Assembly (NCBI GenBank): GCA_035508495.1
Contig: DATJMX010000025.1
Location: 1 to 64,000 of the forward strand
DNA from: Candidatus Binataceae bacterium
GTDB taxonomy: Bacteria; Desulfobacterota; Binatia; Binatales; Binataceae
Reading direction: 5' to 3'
DNA: 64,000 nucleotides
The notes beneath the pieces were generated by a model, which saw nothing but the letters and a program-made list of their open reading frames with translations, searched no databases and had not been told where the DNA came from. The stretch's first letter is position 1. Every line of letters starts with the position of its first letter. Below, piece by piece: positions 25,937-42,877 of this stretch. The position numbers and the translations under genes were made by a program.

Positions 25937-28900
25937 ATGGAGGGACAGCGACCCAGTTTATTGTTCTTATGCATAGCCGCGATACTCGGCGGGACGTTCG
26001 CGGTCTCGCCGGGACGCGCGGCGTCGACCTCTGCTAACCCGGCAGCGGCCATTTCAGCGACTCGCGCTCAGGCGGCGTCCTCCGCGCCGGAGCATTCTGG
26101 GCTGGCTGAGGTCAACGAATATCTTTGTGGCGGCGATGCACCGGGATGCGCGGCGTATCAGGATGCCCGGGCCGGCAATTATTCGATCAATACGCTGGTC
26201 GCAATTGTTCCCGATCCGGTTGAGTCGGGGCTGCGCAGCGATTTCGATAACTCGATCGATTCGATTCAGCGCGCGGCCGGTATGGCGGGCTTTCTGCCCG
26301 ATCGTTTTGATTTGCCTTGGGTTCCGTCTGCGACGAGCGATTCATCCGAGAGCCGCGTTAAGACTGGCCTTGGCGATGACGACAGCAATTCGGGCGGTGG
26401 CATCAAGCGGAATCCGGAGCGCGAGCCGGGTCTCATGCTGTTTCGCGACAAGAGCGGCCGCTCGCTGCTGCTGCTTTTCCTGATCGGCGAGACTCCCACC
26501 GCGGGGATTCATAAAACCGCGATGAGCCTCACGGCAGCGCAGATGTGCGCGCTCCGCGAGGAGTTTCCGCCGCGGCCGGATGGCGGCGGATTCAACTCGG
26601 GTTCCGTCAAAATCATGGGGCCGACGTATTCGGGCTCAGCCGAATCGCTTCAGCTTGCGATCACCGACGCGAGCGCCGTACTCAAGGCCTGCGGTCTCGA
26701 TCGGATCGATATCGTTTCGGGCAGCGCGAGCGCCGTCAAGGCGCAAGACTTCACGAGCATACCGGGAGTCTCATTTCACGCCACGACGTTGCCAAGTGAA
26801 TCCGAAATCAACACCCTGATGAACGCGTTCGAGGCCCGGCCCGGCGAATTTGCCTTGCTGAGCGAGGAGGGCACGAGCTTCGGCGAGGGATTGCGGCAGC
26901 GCAAGGAGGCGAGCTCGAAACCGCATCACGGGATGACCTACCTTGGCTTTCCGATCCATGTCGCGGAGCTCGAAAACGCCGCCGCCCAGGAGCAGCAGGC
27001 CGAGGCCGCGAGCGCGAGTATTCCGGGGATCGGTCATCAGGATCTGCTGCTCGTGAGTCCCGCGGAAAGCCGCCGCGACGTGGTGCCGCTTTACTCGAGC
27101 TCGACCCCCGCCGTGATCGATCTGATCCTCCAGGAGCTGTTGATCGCGCTTAAGGAGCCGCAAGTCCATTACGTCGTGATCGCGGCCACGGACGTGCAGG
27201 ATTCGATCTACCTCGCGCAGCAGGTGCGCGCCGCGAATCCCAACGCGAAGATAATCGCCCTTAACTCGCATCTCCTGTATCTGCACAGCGAGTTCAACCC
27301 GACGTTGCGCGGGATGCTAGTCGCGTCGCCCTATCCGCTGTTCATCGAAGATCAGTTCTGGCACCCGGCCGCAGGTACCACGCGCCGCCCCATCCAATTT
27401 CCGTCCGATGAGGCCGAGGGCATCTACAACGCAACCCTGGCCCAGCTCGGCGCCGCCGCGGCGATGGTGGATTACGGATTGCCGGGGCGCTCGAACAAGC
27501 CGCCGCTCTGGATAAGCGTTGTCGGGCGCAACGGAATGTGGCCGATCGCGGCGGTCGATGTCGCCGATACGCAGGGCTACACCATCGAGGGTCCGCCGGC
27601 GCAGGATTTGGGTGCGCAACATGCGTTTATCACGCCCTGGACGATCCTGATATTTGCGGTGATTGTCGGCGGAGTCGGCTTCGCGATCCTGATGGCGAGC
27701 CTCGCGCTTATCTGGCCTGATCGATTGCCGGCTGGAATCGTCCAGTATGCCGGCGGCGCGGTGCTGCCCGAGCATCGCAGCGACCGCCGCGTCTACCAGC
27801 TCGAGGCGGCCGGGATCGCACTCGCATTGCTCGCCACGTTTGCGATCTACCTCCTCTTGCAAGGCAGCTGGCCCGGCACTTATCCCGCGACGTCGGTGGG
27901 CAACGACGCGGCGATTTGGCAGATGCGGGTCTTTCGCGCGACGCATCTTGGCAACGGCGTGTCGCCGCTGATGCCGGTGTTGCTGGCCTCGATCGCGGCG
28001 CTAATTCTGCTCGGCGCTGCAATTCGGCGGCGGGTCCTGATGGACACGCACCAGCTTCTGACGCCGTACCTGGGTTTTCAGACCGATTCGTTTGAGGGCG
28101 TCGAAGCTCTCGAGCAGCGCGTGCGGATTGCATTGGAGCGACCGCTGACGCGCTCGCTCGTTTGGTGGATCGTTGCCGGCGCCACGGCCGCCTTCTACGT
28201 CCTGGTCCTGCGCTCGTGGCAATACGAGCCGCTCGATGGAGGCTTCCTCGAATGGATGTATTTATCGCTGTCGTTGGTCGCCTACCTGTGTATCGTGCGC
28301 GCGATCTTCCGGCTCGTTGCGCTGTGGCTCGCGACGCGGCGCCTGCTGCATCGCATGTACTGGCATCCGAGCCGTGAGGGCTACGCCAGGCTGTACAGCG
28401 ATATGCCGGGCGAGAAGGCGTCAACTATCGATCTGCTCTCGGCAACCGCGACGATGGTGCCGCTCGAGGCTGGACTCCACTACGCGCGCGCGATCGAAAA
28501 GTATCCGTGTGATGAGCATGCGGCCGGCGCCGTCGCATCGCGGCTGCGCGAGAGCCGTGCGCGGCTCGGCGACGCGATTTCTGACACGGAGCGCGGTGTT
28601 CGCAAGACGCTTGAAGCCAACGCGCAGGGCGAGTGGCGCGAGGAGATAAGGAAGCGGCGCGACGCCGAGCACGAGGCGGGTGCGATGAGCCGCGCGGTCG
28701 CTTATATCTGCGAGCCCGGATGGCGCGAGATCGATCCGGGCGCCGACGCGGCATGGGACAAGGAGCAGGAGCTGGTCGCCCTTGGGGAGGCATATGTCGC
28801 GACTCGGGTCGTCGATTTGCTGCGCGCCGTGATCCCGCATCTGAGGACGCTTGCGATCTCGTCCACGCTGGCGGTGCTGCTGATGCTGATGGCGGCGAGC

Positions 28901-29188
28901 TCGTATCCGTTCCCCTACGGCGACGACTTGTTGTGGTTTGGCTGGGCGCTCGTGATCGCCGGCGCTGGCTCGACGACCTGGATGTTCCTGTCGATGAACC
29001 GGGAGCGGGTTCTCAGCCTGATCTCAGGAACGACGCCGGGAGCGCTCAACTGGAACTCGACGCTGGTGCTGCAAATCGCGACTCATGCCCTGATACCGAT
29101 CATGGTGCTGCTCGGGGCGGCATTCCCGGAGCGGCTGTCGCGGATCGCTGGATGGCTCGGCGGAATCCTCGGCGGAGGGCATGGCTAG
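25937..29188 (+). CDS. Large receptor-like membrane protein, uncharacterised family, copy B
   Basis: This is the 1,083-residue paralogue of copy A. A signal peptide (SLLFLCIAAILGGTFAV) precedes a periplasmic part to about residue 555 with VPDPVESGLRSDFDN, LIGETPTAGIHK, GPTYSGSAES, LSEEGTSFGEG, VIAATDVQDSIYLAQQV, PTLRGMLVASPYPL and FPSDEAEGIYNA. Then come about eight to ten membrane helices, the motif MYWHPSREGY (about 807-816), a charged cytoplasmic stretch and a final three-helix cluster with RVLSLISGTTPG. Nothing in it looks catalytic. I start at MEGQRPS because it gives a clean signal peptide and clears copy A; the open frame runs 330 bases further up. G+C is as high as in core genes (68% in a sampled line). 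Receptor, transporter or envelope scaffold are all open. Confidence 0.75.
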   Translation: MEGQRPSLLFLCIAAILGGTFAVSPGRAASTSANPAAAISATRAQAASSAPEHSGLAEVNEYLCGGDAPGCAAYQDARAGNYSINTLVAIVPDPVESGLRSDFDNSIDSIQRAAGMAGFLPDRFDLPWVPSATSDSSESRVKTGLGDDDSNSGGGIKRNPEREPGLMLFRDKSGRSLLLLFLIGETPTAGIHKTAMSLTAAQMCALREEFPPRPDGGGFNSGSVKIMGPTYSGSAESLQLAITDASAVLKACGLDRIDIVSGSASAVKAQDFTSIPGVSFHATTLPSESEINTLMNAFEARPGEFALLSEEGTSFGEGLRQRKEASSKPHHGMTYLGFPIHVAELENAAAQEQQAEAASASIPGIGHQDLLLVSPAESRRDVVPLYSSSTPAVIDLILQELLIALKEPQVHYVVIAATDVQDSIYLAQQVRAANPNAKIIALNSHLLYLHSEFNPTLRGMLVASPYPLFIEDQFWHPAAGTTRRPIQFPSDEAEGIYNATLAQLGAAAAMVDYGLPGRSNKPPLWISVVGRNGMWPIAAVDVADTQGYTIEGPPAQDLGAQHAFITPWTILIFAVIVGGVGFAILMASLALIWPDRLPAGIVQYAGGAVLPEHRSDRRVYQLEAAGIALALLATFAIYLLLQGSWPGTYPATSVGNDAAIWQMRVFRATHLGNGVSPLMPVLLASIAALILLGAAIRRRVLMDTHQLLTPYLGFQTDSFEGVEALEQRVRIALERPLTRSLVWWIVAGATAAFYVLVLRSWQYEPLDGGFLEWMYLSLSLVAYLCIVRAIFRLVALWLATRRLLHRMYWHPSREGYARLYSDMPGEKASTIDLLSATATMVPLEAGLHYARAIEKYPCDEHAAGAVASRLRESRARLGDAISDTERGVRKTLEANAQGEWREEIRKRRDAEHEAGAMSRAVAYICEPGWREIDPGADAAWDKEQELVALGEAYVATRVVDLLRAVIPHLRTLAISSTLAVLLMLMAASSYPFPYGDDLLWFGWALVIAGAGSTTWMFLSMNRERVLSLISGTTPGALNWNSTLVLQIATHALIPIMVLLGAAFPERLSRIAGWLGGILGGGHG

Positions 29189-29250
29189 CGCTCGGAACGG
29201 CGCGTCGGGGGGCAAATAATGCAAGAAATACACCCCTTATCGCGCCATGC

Positions 29251-29279
29251 TTGACAGTCTGGTATGCTGCGGATAGCTT
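29251..29279 (+). promoter_or_regulatory. Sigma70-type promoter of the tRNA cluster
   Basis: A perfect -35 box TTGACA is followed after 17 bases by TAGCTT, a -10 with three consensus positions including both outer T and A. The predicted transcript start falls about 12 bases before the first tRNA-Thr, which fits a tRNA-cluster promoter. No start site is proven. Confidence 0.55.
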
Positions 29280-29298
29280 TCTCCCTTTACCGTCGTTT

Positions 29299-29370
<72 letters not shown>

Positions 29371-29410
29371 TTCATCGGCAATGATACGGCTCGAGATTGG
29401 CCTGGTTCAC

Positions 29411-29496
<86 letters not shown>

Positions 29497-29524
29497 ATTT
29501 GGCGATGGTTGACCGGCGAGGTGA

Positions 29525-29600
29525 GCGGGAATAGCTCAGTTGGTAGAGCGCGAGCCTTCCAAGCTCGGGGTCGCGGGTTCGAGTCCCGTTTCCCGCTCCA
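29525..29600 (+). tRNA. tRNA-Gly (anticodon UCC)
   Basis: Acceptor GCGGGAA/TTCCCGC, anticodon stem CGAGC/GCTCG with loop CTTCCAA (anticodon TCC at 29558-29560), T arm CGGGTTCGAGTCCCG, discriminator T and encoded CCA. It reads GGA/GGG codons. Confidence 0.96.
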
Positions 29601-29644
29601 AACCAAGCCGGCTGAGACGCGAGAATGGCTCGACGAAAAACGAT

Positions 29645-29717
<73 letters not shown>

Positions 29718-29769
29718 TTGAAGCTTTCGTGTCGCGACGAGCGGCGCGCTACAATGATCAGGTAAGACG

Positions 29770-29922
29770 ATGCGAGATTTAATCGGGTTGGCGTGCGACG
29801 GCTGCAAACGCCGCAACTACACCACCAGCAAAAACAAGAAGAAGCAGACGGACAAGTTTGCAATCAAAAAGTTTTGTCCGAGCTGCCGGACCCATACGGT
29901 TCACAAGGAAAGCAAGATTTAG
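29770..29922 (+). CDS. rpmG: 50S ribosomal protein L33 (zinc-binding form)
   Basis: A 50-residue protein starting MRDLIGLACDGCKRRNYTTS, with the second Cys pair in CPSC near residue 40, thus the C+ zinc-ribbon form of L33, followed by THTVHKESKI. It lies between tRNA-Thr and tRNA-Trp, the standard place next to secE in many bacteria. L33 sits near the ribosomal E site and is dispensable in E. coli. Confidence 0.95.
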   Translation: MRDLIGLACDGCKRRNYTTSKNKKKQTDKFAIKKFCPSCRTHTVHKESKI

Positions 29923-29944
29923 GGCACGGATGGCCGCCTGCGGA

Positions 29945-30021
29945 GGGCCAGTAGCTCTAATTGGCAGAGCATCGGACTCCAAATCCGAGGGTTGCAGGTT
30001 CGAATCCTGCCTGACCCGCCA
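29945..30021 (+). tRNA. tRNA-Trp (anticodon CCA)
   Basis: Acceptor GGGCCAG/CTGACCC has a C-A mismatch at pair 4-69; all other stems pair. Anticodon stem TCGGA/TCCGA with loop CTCCAAA (anticodon CCA at 29979-29981), discriminator G as in bacterial tRNA-Trp, CCA encoded. It precedes secE directly. Confidence 0.93.
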
Positions 30022-30054
30022 CAAGTGGCCTAACCCTTGCTTTGAGAGCGAAAA

Positions 30055-30258
30055 ATGGATAGCCTAAAGAGTTACCTCAATCAGGGCATCAGCTTTTTGA
30101 AGGAAGCGTGGATCGAGCTTTCGAAGGTCCACTACCCGTCGCCCAAGGAGACCATGCAGGCCACGGTCGTCGTGGTCGGACTGACGTTCGTAATGGCTCT
30201 GTGGCTCGGCCTGATTGATTACGTTGCCGTGCGCGCGGTCCGCCAGCTTTTAGGCTAG
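30055..30258 (+). CDS. secE: Protein translocase subunit SecE
   Basis: A 67-residue single-helix SecE of the short type. The amphipathic segment FLKEAWIELSKVHYPSPKET precedes one transmembrane helix (TVVVVGLTFVMALWLGL), with the conserved W-E-L-x-K-V-x-(Y/W)-P motif present. It clamps SecY halves in the SecYEG channel. It lies between tRNA-Trp and nusG, as in most bacteria, and secY is 25 kb downstream in the spc block. Confidence 0.96.
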   Translation: MDSLKSYLNQGISFLKEAWIELSKVHYPSPKETMQATVVVVGLTFVMALWLGLIDYVAVRAVRQLLG

Positions 30259-30306
30259 GACCGGCGAACGGCTGAAAGCATTTTTGAGAGCGACGCTCTA
30301 ATTAGA

Positions 30307-30873
30307 ATGGACGAAGCGGCAATCCAAACGAACGCGCCCGCCAATAAGAAGTGGTACGTGGTGCACACGTACTCGGGCTACGAGCATAAGGCCAAGGCCG
30401 CGCTCGAGGAGCGGGTGCGCTCGCTGCACATGGAAGAGAAGATCGGCGAGGTCCTGGTGCCGGTCGAACGCGTGCAGGAGCTCGGCAAGGGCGGCCAGCG
30501 CAAGATTTCCAATCGCAAGTTCTTCCCGGGCTATATCTTCGTCAACATGCAGCTCGACGAGGAAACCTGGCACGTTATCAAGAACACGCCCAAGATCACC
30601 GGCTTCGTCGGGCATTCGACCAACCCGCCCGAAGTGCCGGAATCCGAGGTCCGCGAGATCACGCAGCAGATGGAGGAGGGCGCGCTGCGCCCCAAGCCCA
30701 AGGTGCTGTTCGAGGTTGGCGAATCGGTCAAGGTAGTCGACGGTCCGTTCCAGGATTTCAACGGAACGGTCGAAGAAGTGAAGCCCGAAAAGGGCAAGGT
30801 GCGGGTACTGATCTCAATTTTCGGCCGCGCGACGCCGGTCGAACTCGATTTTGTGCAGGTAGAGAAAGCCTAG
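30307..30873 (+). CDS. nusG: Transcription termination/antitermination factor NusG
   Basis: The 188-residue protein has the NGN domain ([20 protein letters not shown], residues 16-35; then [11 protein letters not shown]) that binds the RNA polymerase clamp, and a C-terminal KOW domain ([20 protein letters not shown]) that contacts S10, Rho or NusA. About 15 extra residues precede the usual start ([14 protein letters not shown]). It modulates elongation of the genes that follow it here. Confidence 0.97.
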   Translation: MDEAAIQTNAPANKKWYVVHTYSGYEHKAKAALEERVRSLHMEEKIGEVLVPVERVQELGKGGQRKISNRKFFPGYIFVNMQLDEETWHVIKNTPKITGFVGHSTNPPEVPESEVREITQQMEEGALRPKPKVLFEVGESVKVVDGPFQDFNGTVEEVKPEKGKVRVLISIFGRATPVELDFVQVEKA

Positions 30874-30889
30874 ACGCGATAGCTCTAAG

Positions 30890-30926
30890 GCCGCTTGTGC
30901 GCCGCACTTCGGGCGCGGCAGGCGGC
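30890..30926 (+). promoter_or_regulatory. Strong hairpin in the nusG-rplK gap
   Basis: Bases 30890-30903 pair with 30912-30926 in a 14-bp stem (two G-U pairs, one bulged G at 30917) around an eight-base loop. No T-run follows closely, so a plain terminator is unlikely. A leader element for autogenous control of the L11-L1 genes by L1 is a possibility, since this is the position of the L1 target in E. coli. I did not match it to the L1 site on 23S rRNA. Confidence 0.4.
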
Positions 30927-30958
30927 GTTTAGCCTCGCGAGCAGGAAACGGAAAGCAA

Positions 30959-31384
30959 GTGGCGAAAAAGGTAGTCGGTTCAATCAAGCTTCAAATCCCG
31001 GGCGGAGCGGCTAATCCCTCTCCTCCGGTCGGGCCCGCGCTCGGCCAGCGCGGCGTCAATATCATGGAGTTCTGCAAGGCGTTCAACGCCCAGACTCAAG
31101 CGATGCAGGGTCTGGTGATCCCGGTGATCGTCACGGTCTATGCCGACCGATCGTTCACTTTCATCACCAAGAGCCCGCCCGCGTCGGTCTTGCTTCTGAA
31201 AGCGGCCGGGCTCGACAAGGGCTCGCCGACGCCGAACAAGAACAAGGTCGGCAAAGTCTCGCGCAGCCAGGTCGAGGAAATCGCCAAGACCAAGATCAAG
31301 GACCTGACGGCCGCCGATCTCGCAGCTGCAGTGAAGACCGTCTCGGGCACGGCGCGCTCGATGGGTATCGACGTAATCGACTAG
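30959..31384 (+). CDS. rplK: 50S ribosomal protein L11
   Basis: The 141 residues agree with L11 throughout: [32 protein letters not shown], split here as the N-terminal domain with the flexible Pro-rich hinge, and the RNA-binding C-domain ending [12 protein letters not shown]. It builds the GTPase-associated centre with 23S rRNA and is the thiostrepton-binding platform. The start is GTG. Gene order rplK-rplA follows nusG as in E. coli. Confidence 0.97.
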   Translation: MAKKVVGSIKLQIPGGAANPSPPVGPALGQRGVNIMEFCKAFNAQTQAMQGLVIPVIVTVYADRSFTFITKSPPASVLLLKAAGLDKGSPTPNKNKVGKVSRSQVEEIAKTKIKDLTAADLAAAVKTVSGTARSMGIDVID

Positions 31385-31397
31385 GGGAACCGCCAAC

Positions 31398-32108
31398 ATG
31401 GCAGGCAAGAAATACAGCGAAGCGGCCAAGAAGATCGATCGCGACAAGCATTACGGCCTCGAAGAAGCGATCCAGATCGTGGCCGACAATAAGGTCGCGA
31501 AGTTCGACGAGACCATCGAGATCGCGGTGCGCCTCGGTGTCGATCCACGTCAGGCTGATCAGAACGTCCGCGGCACCGTCGTGTTGCCTCACGGCACCGG
31601 CAGCGTGGCGCGCGTGCTCGTGGTCGCCAAGGGCGAGAAGGAGCGCGAAGCCAAAGAGGCGGGCGCTGACTTTGTCGGCGGCGACGAGATCATCAAAAAG
31701 ATCCAGGAAGAGAACTGGCTCGACTTCGATCGCGTGATCGCGACGCCTGACATGATGGCGCAGGTCGGCCGTATCGGTAAGATTCTGGGCCCTCGCGGCC
31801 TGATGCCGAATCCCAAGGTCGGCACCGTTACCTTCGACGTGGCCAAGGCGGTCGGCGAGATCAAAGCCGGTAAGGTCGACTATCGCGTCGACAAGGCCGG
31901 CGTCGTTCATGCGCGAATCGGCAAGATGAGCTTCGGTACCGAGAAGCTCGGTGACAACGCGCGCGCGATCCTGACGGCGATCATTCGCTCGAAGCCCGCG
32001 AGCGCCAAGGGCAACTACATCAAGAGCGTCGCGCTGTCCTCGACGATGGGCCCCGGGGTCCGCATCGAGCCGGCTTCGGCGAACAAGGTCGTCGCGGCAG
32101 CGGCTTGA
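31398..32108 (+). CDS. rplA: 50S ribosomal protein L1
   Basis: A 236-residue L1. It has the conserved ends of the first domain ([20 protein letters not shown]), the second domain between about 70 and 160 with [17 protein letters not shown], and the closing [17 protein letters not shown]. It forms the mobile L1 stalk near the E site and in other bacteria represses its own operon by binding the mRNA leader. It lies 13 bases after rplK. Confidence 0.97.
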   Translation: MAGKKYSEAAKKIDRDKHYGLEEAIQIVADNKVAKFDETIEIAVRLGVDPRQADQNVRGTVVLPHGTGSVARVLVVAKGEKEREAKEAGADFVGGDEIIKKIQEENWLDFDRVIATPDMMAQVGRIGKILGPRGLMPNPKVGTVTFDVAKAVGEIKAGKVDYRVDKAGVVHARIGKMSFGTEKLGDNARAILTAIIRSKPASAKGNYIKSVALSSTMGPGVRIEPASANKVVAAAA

Positions 32109-32124
32109 TCGGCGGTAAAGGCAG

Positions 32125-32703
32125 ATGAAGAAGCAGGACAAGACGGCACTGGTCGAGAAGCTCAACGATAGTTTCGGCCGCGCCAGTATCGCACTCATTT
32201 CGGAGTATCGCGGGATGACCGCGGGTGAATCGACCGAGATCCGCCGGCGCTTTCGCGCGGTGCGCGGCGAGATGCGCGTGGCGAAGAACACTCTGGTGCG
32301 GCGTGCGATCAAGGGCACGGCTTACGAGGGGCTCGACACCAATCTCGGCGGCCAGGTTGGGATTATCGTCAGCTATGACGATCCCGTCGAGCTCGCCAAG
32401 ACCTTCAGCAACCTGCGCGAGTTCGGCGACAAGCTGAAACTGCGCGGCGGCGTGCTGGGCGGCAAAGCGATCACGGTCGAAGAAGTGCAGGCGCTGGCGA
32501 CGATGCCGCCGCGTGAGGTGATCCTGGCGCAGTTGCTCGGGCTGTTGCAGGCTCCGGCGACACACCTGGTCAGGCTGCTCAACGAGCCCGGCACGGCACT
32601 CGCGCGGCTCATCGACGCGATTGGCAAGAAGAACGGCGGCGGCGAGGCGCCGGCTGCAGCGCAAGCTGCTGCGGAACCTGCGGCGGAGACGCCCGCATCG
32701 TAA
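32125..32703 (+). CDS. rplJ: 50S ribosomal protein L10
   Basis: A 192-residue L10. The rRNA-binding domain (FGRASIALISEYRGMTAGE, RVAKNTLVRRAIKGT) is followed by the helix that carries L7/L12 dimers (about 135-165) and then a tail rich in Gly/Ala/Glu/Pro (GGEAPAAAQAAAEPAAE) that most L10 proteins lack. Only 16 bases separate it from rplA, so there is no separate L10 leader region as in E. coli. Confidence 0.96.
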   Translation: MKKQDKTALVEKLNDSFGRASIALISEYRGMTAGESTEIRRRFRAVRGEMRVAKNTLVRRAIKGTAYEGLDTNLGGQVGIIVSYDDPVELAKTFSNLREFGDKLKLRGGVLGGKAITVEEVQALATMPPREVILAQLLGLLQAPATHLVRLLNEPGTALARLIDAIGKKNGGGEAPAAAQAAAEPAAETPAS

Positions 32704-32828
32704 GAGATGGATTTTGATTCGCGCGGCGGGTGTCGGAGCGCTCGCGGCCGCGGATGGATTGAATACGTTTTCGTCAATACTCATGGGGCGCTCCCACATC
32801 GTCCCGGGTGACTGAGGAGAGAAGGTAA

Positions 32829-33221
32829 ATGTCAGAAGCACAGCTTAGCCGCGATCAGGTTAAGGATTACTTGAAGAACCTGAGCCTGCTCGATGCGGCG
32901 GCTCTGGTAAAAGAACTCGAAGAGGAACTCGGCGTATCCGCCGCGGCTCCCATGGCCGTCGCGGCGGCACCCGCAGGGGGTGCAGCGGCTCCAGCGGCCG
33001 CGGCTGAGCAGACCGAATTTACGGTCGTGCTCACCGGTTCGGGCGACAAGAAGATCCAGGTCATCAAGGTCGTCCGCGAAATCACGGGTCTTGGTCTCAA
33101 AGAGGCCAAGGATCTCGTCGATGGCGCGCCGAAGCCGGTCAAGGAAGGAATCGCCAAGGCCGAGGCCGAGGATATCAAGAAGAAGATTGAAGAAGCGGGC
33201 GGCAGTGTGGAGCTGAAGTAG
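32829..33221 (+). CDS. rplL: 50S ribosomal protein L7/L12
   Basis: A 130-residue L7/L12: N-terminal dimerisation helices ([20 protein letters not shown]), the Ala/Gly-rich hinge around residues 38-60, and the globular C-domain ([38 protein letters not shown]) that recruits translation GTPases. It is preceded by GAGGAGAGAAGG. A 125-base gap separates it from rplJ. Confidence 0.97.
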   Translation: MSEAQLSRDQVKDYLKNLSLLDAAALVKELEEELGVSAAAPMAVAAAPAGGAAAPAAAAEQTEFTVVLTGSGDKKIQVIKVVREITGLGLKEAKDLVDGAPKPVKEGIAKAEAEDIKKKIEEAGGSVELK

Positions 33222-33308
33222 GAGTCTTTTTGGCGTACGACTACCCTGACGAAGATCGCGGGCACGCTTGGATGTTGCGCGGTCTTCAGATGGAAAAATT
33301 TTTAGGAT

Positions 33309-33347
33309 GCCGCGGGTGCGGGGGATATCCCTGCGCCCACGGCTTTT
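33309..33347 (+). terminator. Hairpin plus T-run between rplL and rpoB (attenuator-like)
   Basis: Bases 33309-33323 pair with 33329-33343 in a 15-bp stem (one C-A mismatch, two G-U) around GATAT, followed by TTTT. This has the form of an intrinsic terminator, 53 bases before the rpoB ATG. In E. coli a partial attenuator lies at the same place and lowers rpoBC expression relative to L7/L12, so partial readthrough is the likely role. The four-T tract is short. Confidence 0.6.
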
Positions 33348-33399
33348 ACCGCTCGATGGCCGGGCAGCATCCGTTGCTACGCCATAGCGAGGTTTTGTA

Positions 33400-37518
<4,119 letters not shown>

Positions 37519-37542
37519 GGGCCGAAGCCCAGGGAGTTATAG

Positions 37543-41808
<4,266 letters not shown>

Positions 41809-41845
41809 TTGACAGCCGCCCTGCCGTACCGTAGATATACTGTTT

Positions 41846-41881
41846 CCCCCAAGGGCGCTTCTGCCCTTGGGGGGTTTGTTT
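41846..41881 (+). terminator. Intrinsic terminator after rpoC
   Basis: An 11-bp perfect stem (CCCCCAAGGGC with GCCCTTGGGGG) around GCTTCT is followed by TTTGTTT. It ends the secE-rpoC transcription unit 38 bases behind the rpoC stop and separates it from the str operon. Confidence 0.92.
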
Positions 41882-42004
41882 GAACAACCGCGCCCTTACC
41901 TAAGCAAAGCCTGCTGAAGATGCGCTCCCGTGAGCGCGATGCGTGAGTGAAGAAGGCTCCTTTTGCGGGCGCGCGGTTACGACGAGAGAGAACGGAAAAG
42001 TAAC

Positions 42005-42376
<372 letters not shown>

Positions 42377-42380
42377 TCAT

Positions 42381-42851
42381 ATGTCGCGTAAAGGCCAAAT
42401 TCGCGTCCGGGAAGTTCCGGCCGATCCCAAGTATCACGATCGCACCGTGGCGAAGTTCATGAACGTTGTCATGGAGCGGGGCAAGAAGTCGCTCGCCGAG
42501 AACATTTTCTATGGCGCGCTCGACGTCGTCGCCACTCGCTCCAAGGAAGACGGTCTGGTCGTCTTCAAGCGCGCGCTCGAGAACGTTCGTCCGGCGGTCG
42601 AAGTTCGTTCGCGCCGCGTCGGCGGCGCCAACTACCAGGTTCCGGTCGAGGTTCGGCCGGTACGCCGCAACTCACTCGCGATGCGCTGGTTGGTTACCGC
42701 AGCGCGTGCACGTGGCGAGAAGTCGATGGCGGAGCGGCTGGCGGCGGAAATCCTCGAAGCCGCGGCGAATCGCGGCGGCGCAGTTAAGAAACGCGAAGAC
42801 ACTCATCGTATGGCGGACGCCAACCGCGCGTTCGCGCACTACCGCTGGTAA
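42381..42851 (+). CDS. rpsG: 30S ribosomal protein S7
   Basis: A 156-residue S7 with all conserved blocks ([49 protein letters not shown]). It nucleates folding of the 16S 3' domain and lines the E site; in E. coli it also represses the str operon. The ending [14 protein letters not shown] is typical. Confidence 0.97.
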   Translation: MSRKGQIRVREVPADPKYHDRTVAKFMNVVMERGKKSLAENIFYGALDVVATRSKEDGLVVFKRALENVRPAVEVRSRRVGGANYQVPVEVRPVRRNSLAMRWLVTAARARGEKSMAERLAAEILEAAANRGGAVKKREDTHRMADANRAFAHYRW

Positions 42852-42877
42852 TTCGAGAGTAACCAAAGGCTGTTTTT

